Source: a bacterium (GTDB lineage Bacteria > Krumholzibacteriota > Krumholzibacteriia > Krumholzibacteriales > WJIX01). Taken from it: a stretch of 16,864 bases of DNA. Position 1 is the first letter of the stretch. Every line of letters begins with the position of its first letter. Made by a program: the position numbers and the translations under genes. Location of the stretch: the NCBI GenBank assembly GCA_021160845.1, contig JAGHBT010000045.1, positions 1-16,864 on the forward strand, given 5' to 3'. This document shows positions 8,662-15,947 of this stretch, piece after piece. Under the pieces are notes generated by a model that worked only from the letters and a program-made list of their open reading frames with translations, had not been told where the DNA came from and searched no databases.

Positions 8662-9102
8662 ATGGCAAAGTTTACACTTGGAGCTACCGAAAGGGAGAAG
8701 AGGGATGATTCGATTCCCGTCGAACTTCTTCCATCTAACAAACTCCTGTATGTAGCCAAACTTAACAATGACGAAGAAGCTCAGCCGGATCCGGTGCGCT
8801 GCAATAATTTGAAGGAAGTCTTCGAAAAATTCCGTCCTTCATTCGAGTGCGAATTGGAAAGTACGGAGGGCGAACCGATCAATGCCGAGTTTAAAATCAA
8901 GAAAATGAAGGATTTAACTTCCAAGGAAATGATCGAGAACAACGAGTACCTGTCGGAGGTATACTACAGCAGGGAGATGCTCGCTGATCTCGACAAACAA
9001 TTGAAAAAGAACAATGCTCTTAAAAAAGTTCTTTCCGACGAGGAAAAAAAGGAAGCACTTGTTAAGGCTATGAACTACTATATAGAACTTTTGTCCGAAT
9101 AG
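8662..9102 (+). CDS. tssB: T6SS contractile sheath small subunit TssB
   Basis: The product is a 146-residue cytosolic protein of the TssB/VipA/IglA family, the small partner of the helical contractile sheath. Visible family traits are an early strand block with D-S-I-P-V-E-L-L, the conserved N-N-L-K-E-V-F-E-K-F-R-P-S-F segment (about residues 50-63), and a charged helical C-terminus. It is shorter than most proteobacterial TssB (about 160-180). The strong ribosome-binding site AAAGGAGG precedes the ATG. It lies 26 bp after clpV and 19 bp before tssC, the classic order for interdigitating sheath subunits. The identification rests on the FRPSF region and gene order. Confidence 0.82.
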   Translation: MAKFTLGATEREKRDDSIPVELLPSNKLLYVAKLNNDEEAQPDPVRCNNLKEVFEKFRPSFECELESTEGEPINAEFKIKKMKDLTSKEMIENNEYLSEVYYSREMLADLDKQLKKNNALKKVLSDEEKKEALVKAMNYYIELLSE

Positions 9103-9121
9103 AGAAAGGGAGGTGATATAA

Positions 9122-10549
9122 ATGGATGACAAAGAAAAAGATTTACAGCCTCAGGAAGAAAAAACAGCTGAAGCCAAGCCGGCCGCTCCGGCCGGGGAAG
9201 TGATGTCCGACGATGAGTTCGCCGAGCTTTTGGATGAGAAATTCGGCAACTTCAAAGATCTGGCCAAGTTGTTTCCTTCATTCAAGACTGTAGACGGCGA
9301 TCTGGTCAGGGGGGTGGAATGGCTTGATCCCAAGAAGGATTTTCAGAGAAAGGAATTTCTCACGAAGAAAGATTTCGCCAAACAGAGAAAACTTCTTGCA
9401 GAAAGATTGAAATTGTGGCTCGAGGCATTCTCTGGATCGAATGATCCGGACGAGATGCGCAAATCCATCAATGAAACAATGACCAAGCTGGATGCCAATC
9501 TGGATAAGAACATGAAGCGGGTTCATAGAACGAGCCGTGATATCGAGGAAACATACCGTACTATCGACAAGTTTTTTGCCAACGCTCAGGGGGAACCGGA
9601 TGAAAAGATAAATGCCTGGTTTGCCAACGTCAGTGCGGAAGAACTTATGGATCCGGATGACAAGGAGAAGTTCGAACAGTTGGGCAAGGCAGTCTCAGAT
9701 CTGTATAGGGAATGGTCTATTAAGGAGTGTTTCTCGATAGCTGTTTTGCCGGGATGGGTGGGATCAGTGGAAAATATAGATAGCATTGCCCGTCAGATAG
9801 GAAAGCCGAACAAGTTGCATATTATGACAGACCTGCCGAATCTGGAAGAGTTCGAAGAAGTCATGGATTTGCTGGAAGACCCGGCTTATCAGAGCATAAC
9901 CGGCGTGGATGATTTTAAGCAGTATGTATCTCTGTTTGCCAACTATATCATGGCCCGTGAGAGCAACCAGTACGAAGACGAAGATATGTGGGTGTCTGCA
10001 GCGGCCGCCGTTGCCGGCAAGATATATCATGGCGATGTCACTGCGGGGATGCAGCAACCATCGGCCGGTTTCAAGTTTGGAAAGATCGCCGATTCGAAGT
10101 ACATTCGTTTCAAAGCTAACCAGGTGGATGCCAGCAAGATAAGTGAAAAGGGAATTAACACCATGGTCAATTTCGAGGGTTCCGTGGTGGCAATGGGCTC
10201 TTCCACTCTTTCCACCAAGAAGACCTTCAATGTATATTCAATCCGCAGAACCTACGATTACGTTTACAAGACACTGCGCAACTATTTGAACAAGCAAACT
10301 TTTTCCGTAATCGACCAAAAATTCATCGATTCCCTGAGGCGGGATATCGACGAATTTATGAAAGCTATATCGGGTGCGGATAATATCCTGGAGGATTATT
10401 CGATTGAAATCTTTGCCGACGAGGCGATGCGCAAAAACCAGGAGGTTGATATTAAAGTTGCGCTCAACCCTAAGTATCCGGCTCGAACTTTTAACATAGA
10501 GTTTGAAGCGTGGAACGACGAAGATCGCACTGGCGTAAAGGACAAGTAA
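9122..10549 (+). CDS. tssC: T6SS contractile sheath large subunit TssC
   Basis: This 475-residue product matches the TssC/VipB large sheath subunit. An acidic, Ala/Pro-rich N-terminal arm (residues 1-30) is followed by a helical region containing E-E-T-Y-R-T-I-D-K-F-F-A-N (about 145-160). The core holds F-S-I-A-V-L-P-G-W (about 205), a region near 290-320 with A-A-A-A-V-A-G-K-I, and a C-terminal segment with R-R-T-Y-D-Y-V-Y-K-T-L-R-N-Y-L-N-K-Q-T-F. The last is the conserved part that packs against the inner tube. The YRTIDKFF block and overall plan resemble Bacteroidota-type TssC. With TssB it forms the spring-like sheath that drives the Hcp tube. GGGAGGTGAT, a near-consensus ribosome-binding site, precedes the ATG. 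This strong signal fits the high copy number needed. Confidence 0.88.
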   Translation: MDDKEKDLQPQEEKTAEAKPAAPAGEVMSDDEFAELLDEKFGNFKDLAKLFPSFKTVDGDLVRGVEWLDPKKDFQRKEFLTKKDFAKQRKLLAERLKLWLEAFSGSNDPDEMRKSINETMTKLDANLDKNMKRVHRTSRDIEETYRTIDKFFANAQGEPDEKINAWFANVSAEELMDPDDKEKFEQLGKAVSDLYREWSIKECFSIAVLPGWVGSVENIDSIARQIGKPNKLHIMTDLPNLEEFEEVMDLLEDPAYQSITGVDDFKQYVSLFANYIMARESNQYEDEDMWVSAAAAVAGKIYHGDVTAGMQQPSAGFKFGKIADSKYIRFKANQVDASKISEKGINTMVNFEGSVVAMGSSTLSTKKTFNVYSIRRTYDYVYKTLRNYLNKQTFSVIDQKFIDSLRRDIDEFMKAISGADNILEDYSIEIFADEAMRKNQEVDIKVALNPKYPARTFNIEFEAWNDEDRTGVKDK

Positions 10550-10589
10550 AAGCAGGTTTCTTAACGGGTAGAAGAAAGGAGAAATTGAA

Positions 10590-10991
10590 ATGGCGAGAAG
10601 ACCTACACTGGAAATTGACGGTGTTGTGTATAGGAACGTATATGAGGTTTCATATACGCTTTACACTGCCAAGGATGAGACAGGGCGGCCCTCCGACAGG
10701 GCGCACGGTGGATTGATAAAGATCAAGAGGGAATCCGAAGGAAACACGGATATTGCCCGCTGGGCGATGGACTCATCGGAACCAAATTGGAAACAAGGCA
10801 AGGTGACTTTCATGACCCCGGACAACAAGACCATGAAGGACCTTGTCTGGGAAAGTGGGTTTATCACTAATTATGAGGAGCATGTTCCTCATACCAAGGA
10901 ACATCCCGATGAGCAGATGTGGGAATACTTCGAGATCTCATGCAAAGCGTTGACTATAGGTGATACACAAATCGACAATCTCTGGGAATAG
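10590..10991 (+). CDS. tssD: T6SS inner tube protein TssD (Hcp), Bacteroidota-type
   Basis: The product is a 133-residue beta-barrel protein that would form the hexameric rings stacked inside the sheath. It matches the short Bacteroidota-type TssD rather than proteobacterial Hcp (about 160-170 residues). It has an N-terminal L-E-I-D-G-x-x-Y, then an early Y-x-V-S-Y-T-L-Y strand, D-E-T-G-R-P-S, a G-G-x-I-K-I-K-x-E-S strand, later D-L-V-W-E-S-G-F-I-x-N-Y-E-E-H, and the final strand F-E-I-S-C-K-A-L-T-I-G. The ribosome-binding site is AAAGGAG, with the ATG at a suitable distance. It lies 40 bp after tssC and about 120 bp before vgrG. That gap carries a hairpin that could stabilise or delimit the tssD message. 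Confidence 0.88.
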   Translation: MARRPTLEIDGVVYRNVYEVSYTLYTAKDETGRPSDRAHGGLIKIKRESEGNTDIARWAMDSSEPNWKQGKVTFMTPDNKTMKDLVWESGFITNYEEHVPHTKEHPDEQMWEYFEISCKALTIGDTQIDNLWE

Positions 10992-11021
10992 AAGCAATGT
11001 TTTTTTAGAAGATTTAAATTT

Positions 11022-11027
11022 TATAAT
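11022..11027 (+). promoter_or_regulatory. Possible -10 box upstream of vgrG (weak)
   Basis: A perfect TATAAT lies in an AT-rich stretch between tssD and vgrG. The T-run at 11000-11006 is at roughly the -35 distance but is not a good TTGACA match. It could be a weak promoter for vgrG onwards or chance in AT-rich DNA. Confidence 0.25.
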
Positions 11028-11046
11028 CTGAGAAACAATTGATCTT

Positions 11047-11089
11047 CCGCCAGGCCTGAATTTGAGTGGAATGGAATTGGGCCTGGCGG
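11047..11089 (+). repeat. 10-bp perfect inverted repeat (stem-loop) between tssD and vgrG
   Basis: CCGCCAGGCC (11047-11056) pairs perfectly with GGCCTGGCGG (11080-11089) around a 23-base loop, and one further U-G pair is possible at the base. The stem is GC-rich in an otherwise AT-rich gap. It is not followed by a T-run, so it does not look like a Rho-independent terminator. A message-stabilising, processing or translation-modulating hairpin is more likely. It separates the very abundant tube subunit from the low-copy spike protein. Confidence 0.7.
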
Positions 11090-11100
11090 GGGTTAGAGTG

Positions 11101-11160
11101 GAAGTGGAAGATGTCGGCTATCGACGAGCGGAAGCGGAGAATGGCGGTTATCGACACGCC
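11101..11160 (+). repeat. Imperfect 30-bp tandem duplication of the vgrG start region
   Basis: Copy 1 (11101-11130) and copy 2 (11131-11160) match at 22 of 30 positions. Each contains an ATG (11111 and 11141) preceded six bases upstream by GGAAG (11100-11104 and 11130-11134). In the vgrG frame the copies encode the related segments KWKMSAIDER and KRRMAVIDTP. Confidence 0.6.
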
Positions 11161-12928
11161 GGCCGAATGTGTGGTTCGCGTTGATAATAAGGAAATCAAA
11201 TTTAATGTCTCCGGCGTCCAACTGGATCAGTTTATTGACGATCATCATCAACTGGCCATACGAATTCAGCAGGTAGGCAGTAAGGACGCCAAGAAGGATT
11301 TTATTGATCCGAAGGCTTATGCCAAGTTTCTCGGAAGCAGTATTTCTCTGAATTTGAAATCCACAGGGGGAATAATCGATGAGAATCTCGAGCTCGAGTT
11401 TATCGGTGTGGTAACAGATGTCCAGCTGGAAAATAGCATCGGTGGACTTAATACCGTATTGATTCAGGCTGTTTCACCGACCATAGCCATGGACGGGGTT
11501 GTCAGAAACGCGCATTATTATGATATCACCGAGGGCGATATCATCTCTTCCCTGATTAGCAATTACCCTGTTACGATTGGCAATATCGAGTCGACAGAGG
11601 GAGCGCTCAAATTCGATACGCAGTACAGGGAAACAGACTATGATTATATAATGCGTCTGGCCGGCAGCGCCGGAAAGTTTGCGTATTATGACGGCAAGGA
11701 ATTTAACCTGTCTTCAGCGAACTGTAATAAGTCAATCGATTTAAAGTGGCGTGAGAGTCTGGGAGTATTCAGGGTTGGGTTGGGCACGGCGCCTATGGAA
11801 TTTAAATCTGAGGTGTACAACTACGAACAGAAGAAAATATATTCTCAGGATAGCAAATCGATTTCACAGCAGTCCGCGTTGTCGGAAATATCCAAGATAT
11901 CTCCCGAGGCGTCCACTAAAATATACAGGAATTCCAGTTTTTCCTCCTTGTCGAAAAAAGTGGAGGATGCTCAGACGCTGGACAAGAGCCTGGAGAATGA
12001 AAGAAGACGGGCGATGGGGTCCATGATCCGCTGTGTCGGTAAGTCGATTGTACCTGCGGTTGCGGTGGGAAGTTGTGTGAATATAGGGGGTATGGGTTCC
12101 CTGGATGGTCAATATTGGGTGAAGGAAGTTCGTCATATCTTCGATGACAGCGGAAAATATCACAATATATTTAGCTGTGCTCCATTGGATATCGCATATC
12201 CGGAAAAGAAAACTGTTTTCCCTGATCTGGAGGTGGAGGAGAAGATGATTACCGCTTTGGCCAGCATCCATGCCGTCAAGGAAGTGAAGGAAAAGCGGAT
12301 GAGTGGATTACAGGTAGCCAGGGTTGTGGATCTGGATGATCCGGATAAGCTGGGGCGGGTCAAGGTTAGCTACCCGTGGCTCGATTCAGAGCAGACAGCA
12401 TGGGTTCGGGTGGCGGTACCACATGCGGGGAAGGATAGAGGATGGTACACTTTGCCCGAGATCGACGATGAAGTTTTAATAGGATTCGAGCATGGCGACA
12501 CAGATTTTCCGGTGGCGTTGGGATTCATGTATAACCAGGAAAACGCGCCCATGCAGGAAGCTATCTCGAGTGAGAACGATGTTAAGATGTTTATGACGCG
12601 AGGTGGGAACAAGATAGTTTTCAATGATAAAGACGGGAAGGAACAGATCATTATTTCTCAAAAGGATAAAAAGAATCAGATAGTGATGGATATTGCAGGT
12701 CCCTCCATAACGATATCAACAGAAGGAGATATTTCAGTTAGCGGCAAAAACTTGAGCGTGGAAGTAGAGAAAGGTATTACTATGAAGGCAGGCTCCGATA
12801 TAAAGCTGGAGGGGGCAAATATCGAGATAAAGGCCAAAGGCAACATTAAATCGGAGGCGGCCGCAAATAACGACATTAAAGGTAACGCCCAGGTTAACTT
12901 GAAAGGTGGGTTGATCAATCTTAATTAA
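11111..12928 (+). CDS. vgrG: T6SS spike protein VgrG (TssI)
   Basis: The product is a VgrG of about 605 residues that trimerises to cap the Hcp tube and carry cargo. Residues 1-390 form the gp27-like head, with domain traits such as Y-R-E-T-D-Y-D-Y-I-M-R-L-A-G. They are followed by the gp5-like OB-fold: G-L-Q-V-A-R-V-V-D-L-D-D-P-D-K-L-G-R-V-K-V, then W-V-R-V-A-V-P-x-A-G and L-P-E-I-D-D-E-V-L-I-G-F-E-H-G-D. After a linker (FMTRGGNKIVFNDKDGKE), the last 100 or so residues are strand repeats of the beta-helix needle. There is no C-terminal effector domain, so cargo must be bound separately, consistent with the adaptor and chaperone upstream. The start at 11111 is preferred over GTG 11066, because 11066 would place the hairpin arm in coding sequence. 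ATG 11141 is an equally plausible alternative. Confidence 0.88.
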   Translation: MSAIDERKRRMAVIDTPAECVVRVDNKEIKFNVSGVQLDQFIDDHHQLAIRIQQVGSKDAKKDFIDPKAYAKFLGSSISLNLKSTGGIIDENLELEFIGVVTDVQLENSIGGLNTVLIQAVSPTIAMDGVVRNAHYYDITEGDIISSLISNYPVTIGNIESTEGALKFDTQYRETDYDYIMRLAGSAGKFAYYDGKEFNLSSANCNKSIDLKWRESLGVFRVGLGTAPMEFKSEVYNYEQKKIYSQDSKSISQQSALSEISKISPEASTKIYRNSSFSSLSKKVEDAQTLDKSLENERRRAMGSMIRCVGKSIVPAVAVGSCVNIGGMGSLDGQYWVKEVRHIFDDSGKYHNIFSCAPLDIAYPEKKTVFPDLEVEEKMITALASIHAVKEVKEKRMSGLQVARVVDLDDPDKLGRVKVSYPWLDSEQTAWVRVAVPHAGKDRGWYTLPEIDDEVLIGFEHGDTDFPVALGFMYNQENAPMQEAISSENDVKMFMTRGGNKIVFNDKDGKEQIIISQKDKKNQIVMDIAGPSITISTEGDISVSGKNLSVEVEKGITMKAGSDIKLEGANIEIKAKGNIKSEAAANNDIKGNAQVNLKGGLINLN

Positions 12929-12936
12929 GGATGCCG

Positions 12937-13311
12937 ATGAAATATTTATCATTGCCATTAGTTCTCCGGAATGGGCATTTTAAGAAAACCGGCCTTCATA
13001 GTTCAATATCCAGTTCGATTGGTTTGATTTTGAGTACGCGTCCGGGGTCCGTTCCGTTCGATTCTGAATTCGGTTGCGATCTTTGGGAAAAGGAGTTCTC
13101 CGATTTTTTCAGCGCCAACCGTTCGGATGTGCAGGCAAGTGTTCGCAAATCCATTGGTAAATACGAGAAGAGATTGTTTAATGTCTCGGTTTCTCTTAAG
13201 AATGTGGAAACAGCGCCGGGGCATCCGATGGGTATCGCGGTTAAAGTTATAGGAAATTATCAGGACGGAGACGATAAAAAAAGGTTCGAGGAAATATTCA
13301 GAGTAGGATGA
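12937..13311 (+). CDS. tssE: T6SS baseplate protein TssE (gp25-like)
   Basis: This small protein (124 residues from this start) belongs to the gp25/TssE baseplate wedge family. The signature is the segment I-x-L-I-L-x-T-R-P-G-S-V-P-F-D-S-E-F-G-C-D-L-W (about residues 28-50), which corresponds to the family's 'PG.r.m.peFG..l' motif. A helix and a beta hairpin ending in a variable C-terminus follow. The protein joins TssF and TssG in the wedge that nucleates sheath assembly. The start at 12937 has AAGGA five bases upstream, whereas ATG 12931 would leave no spacing. It follows vgrG by eight bases and tssF starts one base after its stop, so translation is coupled. Confidence 0.82.
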   Translation: MKYLSLPLVLRNGHFKKTGLHSSISSSIGLILSTRPGSVPFDSEFGCDLWEKEFSDFFSANRSDVQASVRKSIGKYEKRLFNVSVSLKNVETAPGHPMGIAVKVIGNYQDGDDKKRFEEIFRVG

Positions 13312-13312
13312 G

Positions 13313-14980
13313 ATGAATACAGTGAAATCCAGAACGGCCGATGAGATTTTTCAGGACATGCACAGGGAACTACGGGTTTGGAATGACCAGGTGCCCGAGT
13401 CGCCGGAGCGCATGGATCCTATCCTGCACATTCTGCTTAGGCTTTACGCCAACCAGTTGGCTTCCATCGATAGCAAGATCGATCAGACCTGGGAGTCCGC
13501 TTCAAATGCTTTGATAAGGTCTCTGTATCCCGAAGAATTACGATGGCCTGTTCCAGCCTATACTGTAATGCGGGCCGAGCCATCCGACCCTGTGGTATAT
13601 GTGGATCCACATACTCAATTCTTCTACAAAGAGGAACGGGATGAGGGCCATAACTTCTTTTTCTCCTCGCTGTGTAATGAGAAACTGTTAAAGGCGGAAT
13701 TGAAAAATATATACTTTGCATTTGGCAATCGGGTTTACGATGTTTCCCCCCTTAAGCGGGACAGTTCTAAGGTCTCTTCTCCGCTCCAGTCATCTACTAT
13801 TTCCGGTAAGGACGCGGTTCTTTATGTGGCCCTCGAACATCAGGGCCAGGCGGATGATTTTACTGATAGCATTTTATTCCTGCGGGGCATTGATGGGGCC
13901 CTCGAACAACTTAGGTTGGCTAAGTGGTTGCCATGTATAGACGGCCAATTTTATCAGGATGGCGGTTTCTGTCCCGGTTTGTACGGGACTCTCAATGATA
14001 TATTTTCCTCCCGTAGGGGGATTATGGACTGGGGTGGCTTGAGAAGGAGCAGCGATCTTTTTAAACCGCTGGAGAATAGTTTTGTTATAATACCGAAAGA
14101 TTTCGTAACCGTATGGCGGCCTGGCCTGCCGGACAGAAATTTTATAAAGACTATGGAGGAATGTGGTATCGACCTGCCGGAGGAAGCCGAAAAACTTTAC
14201 TGGATAAAGATTCTACTGCCGAGCAGAGGAGACAAATCTGTGTTTCAGCAGTCGTTTGAAATGAACTTCAACTGTTTTATAGCGGTAAACAGAAAGGAAA
14301 AAACACTGTTTAAGCATACCGGCGGCAACCGGCTGGTTGAAATTGAAATTCCCGAAAGTATAAACGATATTGTAGAAATCATTTCAGTGGCAGATTCCCA
14401 GGGGAATAACTTTATTACCAGGCATAAGGCTTTGGACGGCGATGAAAAAAGATTTTACACTGTTATTGAAGAAAATTCCCGACTGCGTCTATTTTTTGAT
14501 TTTTCTTCCGAGATTGAACTGCCTCCAGAATCCATTACCGTAAATTATTCCGTTACCGACGGGACGAAGGCAAATGGAATTTCCGCTGGCAAGGTTAGCG
14601 AATTGTATGAAAACCACCCGGGAATAATTTCATTACAGAATATTACTCCTGTTTCGGGTGCTATTCCCGCTAAGACGGAGGAGCAGATTGTTAGCGAAGT
14701 GTCATGCCGTCTGCGTGGACGCGATAGGGCGATGACCCTGGATCAAATTGTCAACTGGGCAAAAACATTCGATCGGAGAATCCTGAGTGCGGATTGCGAA
14801 AAAGGTGTTATGCGCACGCAGGGGGGGGTTAGAAAGTGTGTAGTGGTTAAGGTAACTGTTCATGAAAAAGACTTTTATTCCGATGATGAAATAAATCTTA
14901 TCAATTTGCGGCTGGAGTCGTTTTTAAAGGCACGCACATCTATTAATAGCCAGTTCAAGGTCGAGGTTATCAAAAAGTGA
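13313..14980 (+). CDS. tssF: T6SS baseplate protein TssF
   Basis: The 555-residue product fits the TssF/VasA baseplate subunit, present in two copies per wedge with one TssG. Supporting points are the length (family about 580-620), an N-terminal helical part with L-Y-A-N-Q-L-A-x-I-D-S-K-I (about 45-60) followed by S-L-Y-P-E-E-L-R-W-P-V-P-A, and a C-terminal part with E-E-Q-I-V-S-E-V-S-C-R-L-R-G-R-D-R-A-M-T-L-D-Q-I (about 460-485). The latter resembles phage gp6/baseplate J-like segments. The gene sits in the standard E-F-G order, starts one base after tssE, and its TGA overlaps the ATG of tssG (ATGA). AGGA at 13305-13308 serves as ribosome-binding site. Confidence 0.82.
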   Translation: MNTVKSRTADEIFQDMHRELRVWNDQVPESPERMDPILHILLRLYANQLASIDSKIDQTWESASNALIRSLYPEELRWPVPAYTVMRAEPSDPVVYVDPHTQFFYKEERDEGHNFFFSSLCNEKLLKAELKNIYFAFGNRVYDVSPLKRDSSKVSSPLQSSTISGKDAVLYVALEHQGQADDFTDSILFLRGIDGALEQLRLAKWLPCIDGQFYQDGGFCPGLYGTLNDIFSSRRGIMDWGGLRRSSDLFKPLENSFVIIPKDFVTVWRPGLPDRNFIKTMEECGIDLPEEAEKLYWIKILLPSRGDKSVFQQSFEMNFNCFIAVNRKEKTLFKHTGGNRLVEIEIPESINDIVEIISVADSQGNNFITRHKALDGDEKRFYTVIEENSRLRLFFDFSSEIELPPESITVNYSVTDGTKANGISAGKVSELYENHPGIISLQNITPVSGAIPAKTEEQIVSEVSCRLRGRDRAMTLDQIVNWAKTFDRRILSADCEKGVMRTQGGVRKCVVVKVTVHEKDFYSDDEINLINLRLESFLKARTSINSQFKVEVIKK

Positions 14981-15882
14981 TGATCACAAAAGATAATAAA
15001 ATGCCGGATCTTACCAGCCAAGAATTCAAATTTAATTATCTGGAGGCGCTAAATCTTCTCTCCTCTATGGGAGTTGATTTGAACAGAATATATATAAAAG
15101 GAGTGGGTATCCACCAAAACTACCTGGGAGAAATTCGTTCCCAGAAACCCGAGCCCGGCGCCACTATCAACCCCGACACTAGTATTACTCTGGAGATTGG
15201 GAGTCAGAGCGCTGTCGATTATATGCCATACCAGTTTTTCTACGGTCTCGGCGAAATCAGGGATACGGATAGATCATGGGAAGATAACTCTCGTTCATTG
15301 ATGGCCCCCTTTGACGCGTCGCTAATTCGTCACAAGGCGGCCGTGAGACTCAACACATTGAAATACGAGTTTGGAATTATAGATGAACAGCATCTGGGAA
15401 GGTATTTGGAATTATTCGAGGTTGATTCCGGGGATAGCTGGTATGATGAAGATGATATTATGTTTTGGATTTCTATCCTGCCGTCACTTTATATGTGGGG
15501 GGGTAATCCGGATATTGTAATCGGTGTTTTAAACAGGTTGTTTAAATATGAATTTCGGCTGAACGAGAATGTCAAATCTACAACGGAGATTCCGGAAGCT
15601 CTTCAATACAAACTGGGGGTAAAAACGGCTCGACTGGGAAGCGAGACGGTTATCGGAAAATCATTCGAGGAATATGACTCGACGTATGAGCTGGTTGTTT
15701 GTAATATCCCCGTTAATAAGGTGCGGCATTTTTTACCGGGAGGGAAAATTCGGAAAAGAATAGAGAAAATATTGAATTACTGTATGCCCGGATATCTCGA
15801 TTATCGAATAACAATAGAAGTGGATCAGGGGAAAATAGAGGCTGGGAATAATGGATACTTGGGATATTCATCGTTCATATAA
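14980..15882 (+). CDS. tssG: T6SS baseplate protein TssG with N-terminal PASTA-like domain
   Basis: The 300-residue product has two parts. Residues about 8-70 read M-P-D-L, then E-A-L-N-L-L-S-S-M-G-V, N-Y-L-G-E-I-R-S-Q-K-P-E-P-G-A-T-I, and S-I-T-L-E-I-G. That is the complete pattern of a PASTA domain, usually found outside the cell in Ser/Thr kinases and penicillin-binding proteins. The rest (about 75-300) is TssG/VasB-like, ending with V-I-G-K-S-F-E-E-Y-D-S-T-Y-E-L, then V-R-H-F-L-P-G-G and Y-L-D-Y-R-I-T-I-E-V. This corresponds to the conserved TssG C-terminal 'Y..FLPGG...L...V.......D..I..' block. TssG joins TssF and TssK in the wedge. The ATG at 14980 overlaps the tssF stop, and GTG 14977 is possible but less likely. 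A PASTA fold on this cytoplasmic baseplate protein is unusual. It could add a contact to TssK or the membrane complex. Confidence 0.8.
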   Translation: MITKDNKMPDLTSQEFKFNYLEALNLLSSMGVDLNRIYIKGVGIHQNYLGEIRSQKPEPGATINPDTSITLEIGSQSAVDYMPYQFFYGLGEIRDTDRSWEDNSRSLMAPFDASLIRHKAAVRLNTLKYEFGIIDEQHLGRYLELFEVDSGDSWYDEDDIMFWISILPSLYMWGGNPDIVIGVLNRLFKYEFRLNENVKSTTEIPEALQYKLGVKTARLGSETVIGKSFEEYDSTYELVVCNIPVNKVRHFLPGGKIRKRIEKILNYCMPGYLDYRITIEVDQGKIEAGNNGYLGYSSFI

Positions 15883-15894
15883 TAAAGGTATGCC

Positions 15895-15923
15895 TTGACA
15901 TAAGTGAATAGTAAAGGTAAAGT
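15895..15923 (+). promoter_or_regulatory. Strong sigma70-like promoter before tssK
   Basis: A perfect -35 box TTGACA (15895-15900) and a -10-like TAAAGT (15918-15923) are separated by exactly 17 bp. They lie 25-53 bp upstream of the tssK ATG, in the only sizeable gap (65 bp) of this part of the cluster. A housekeeping-sigma consensus is assumed. Confidence 0.6.
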
Positions 15924-15947
15924 TTAGTAAATTTTAGAGGTGGTGTT

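Noticed and set aside
10992..11010. Rho-independent terminator after tssD (T-run at 11000-11006)
   Set aside because: No hairpin precedes the T-run, and the real hairpin lies about 40 bases downstream without a T-run.
11864..12271. 135-codon - strand frame inside vgrG
   Set aside because: It lies opposite well-conserved VgrG sequence and has no domain pattern. It is a shadow of codon bias.
13829..13910. Repeated GGCCCTCGAACA inside tssF (13829-13840 and 13899-13910)
   Set aside because: Two 12-base copies in different codon contexts within a coding gene can arise by chance or codon bias, and no further copies were seen.
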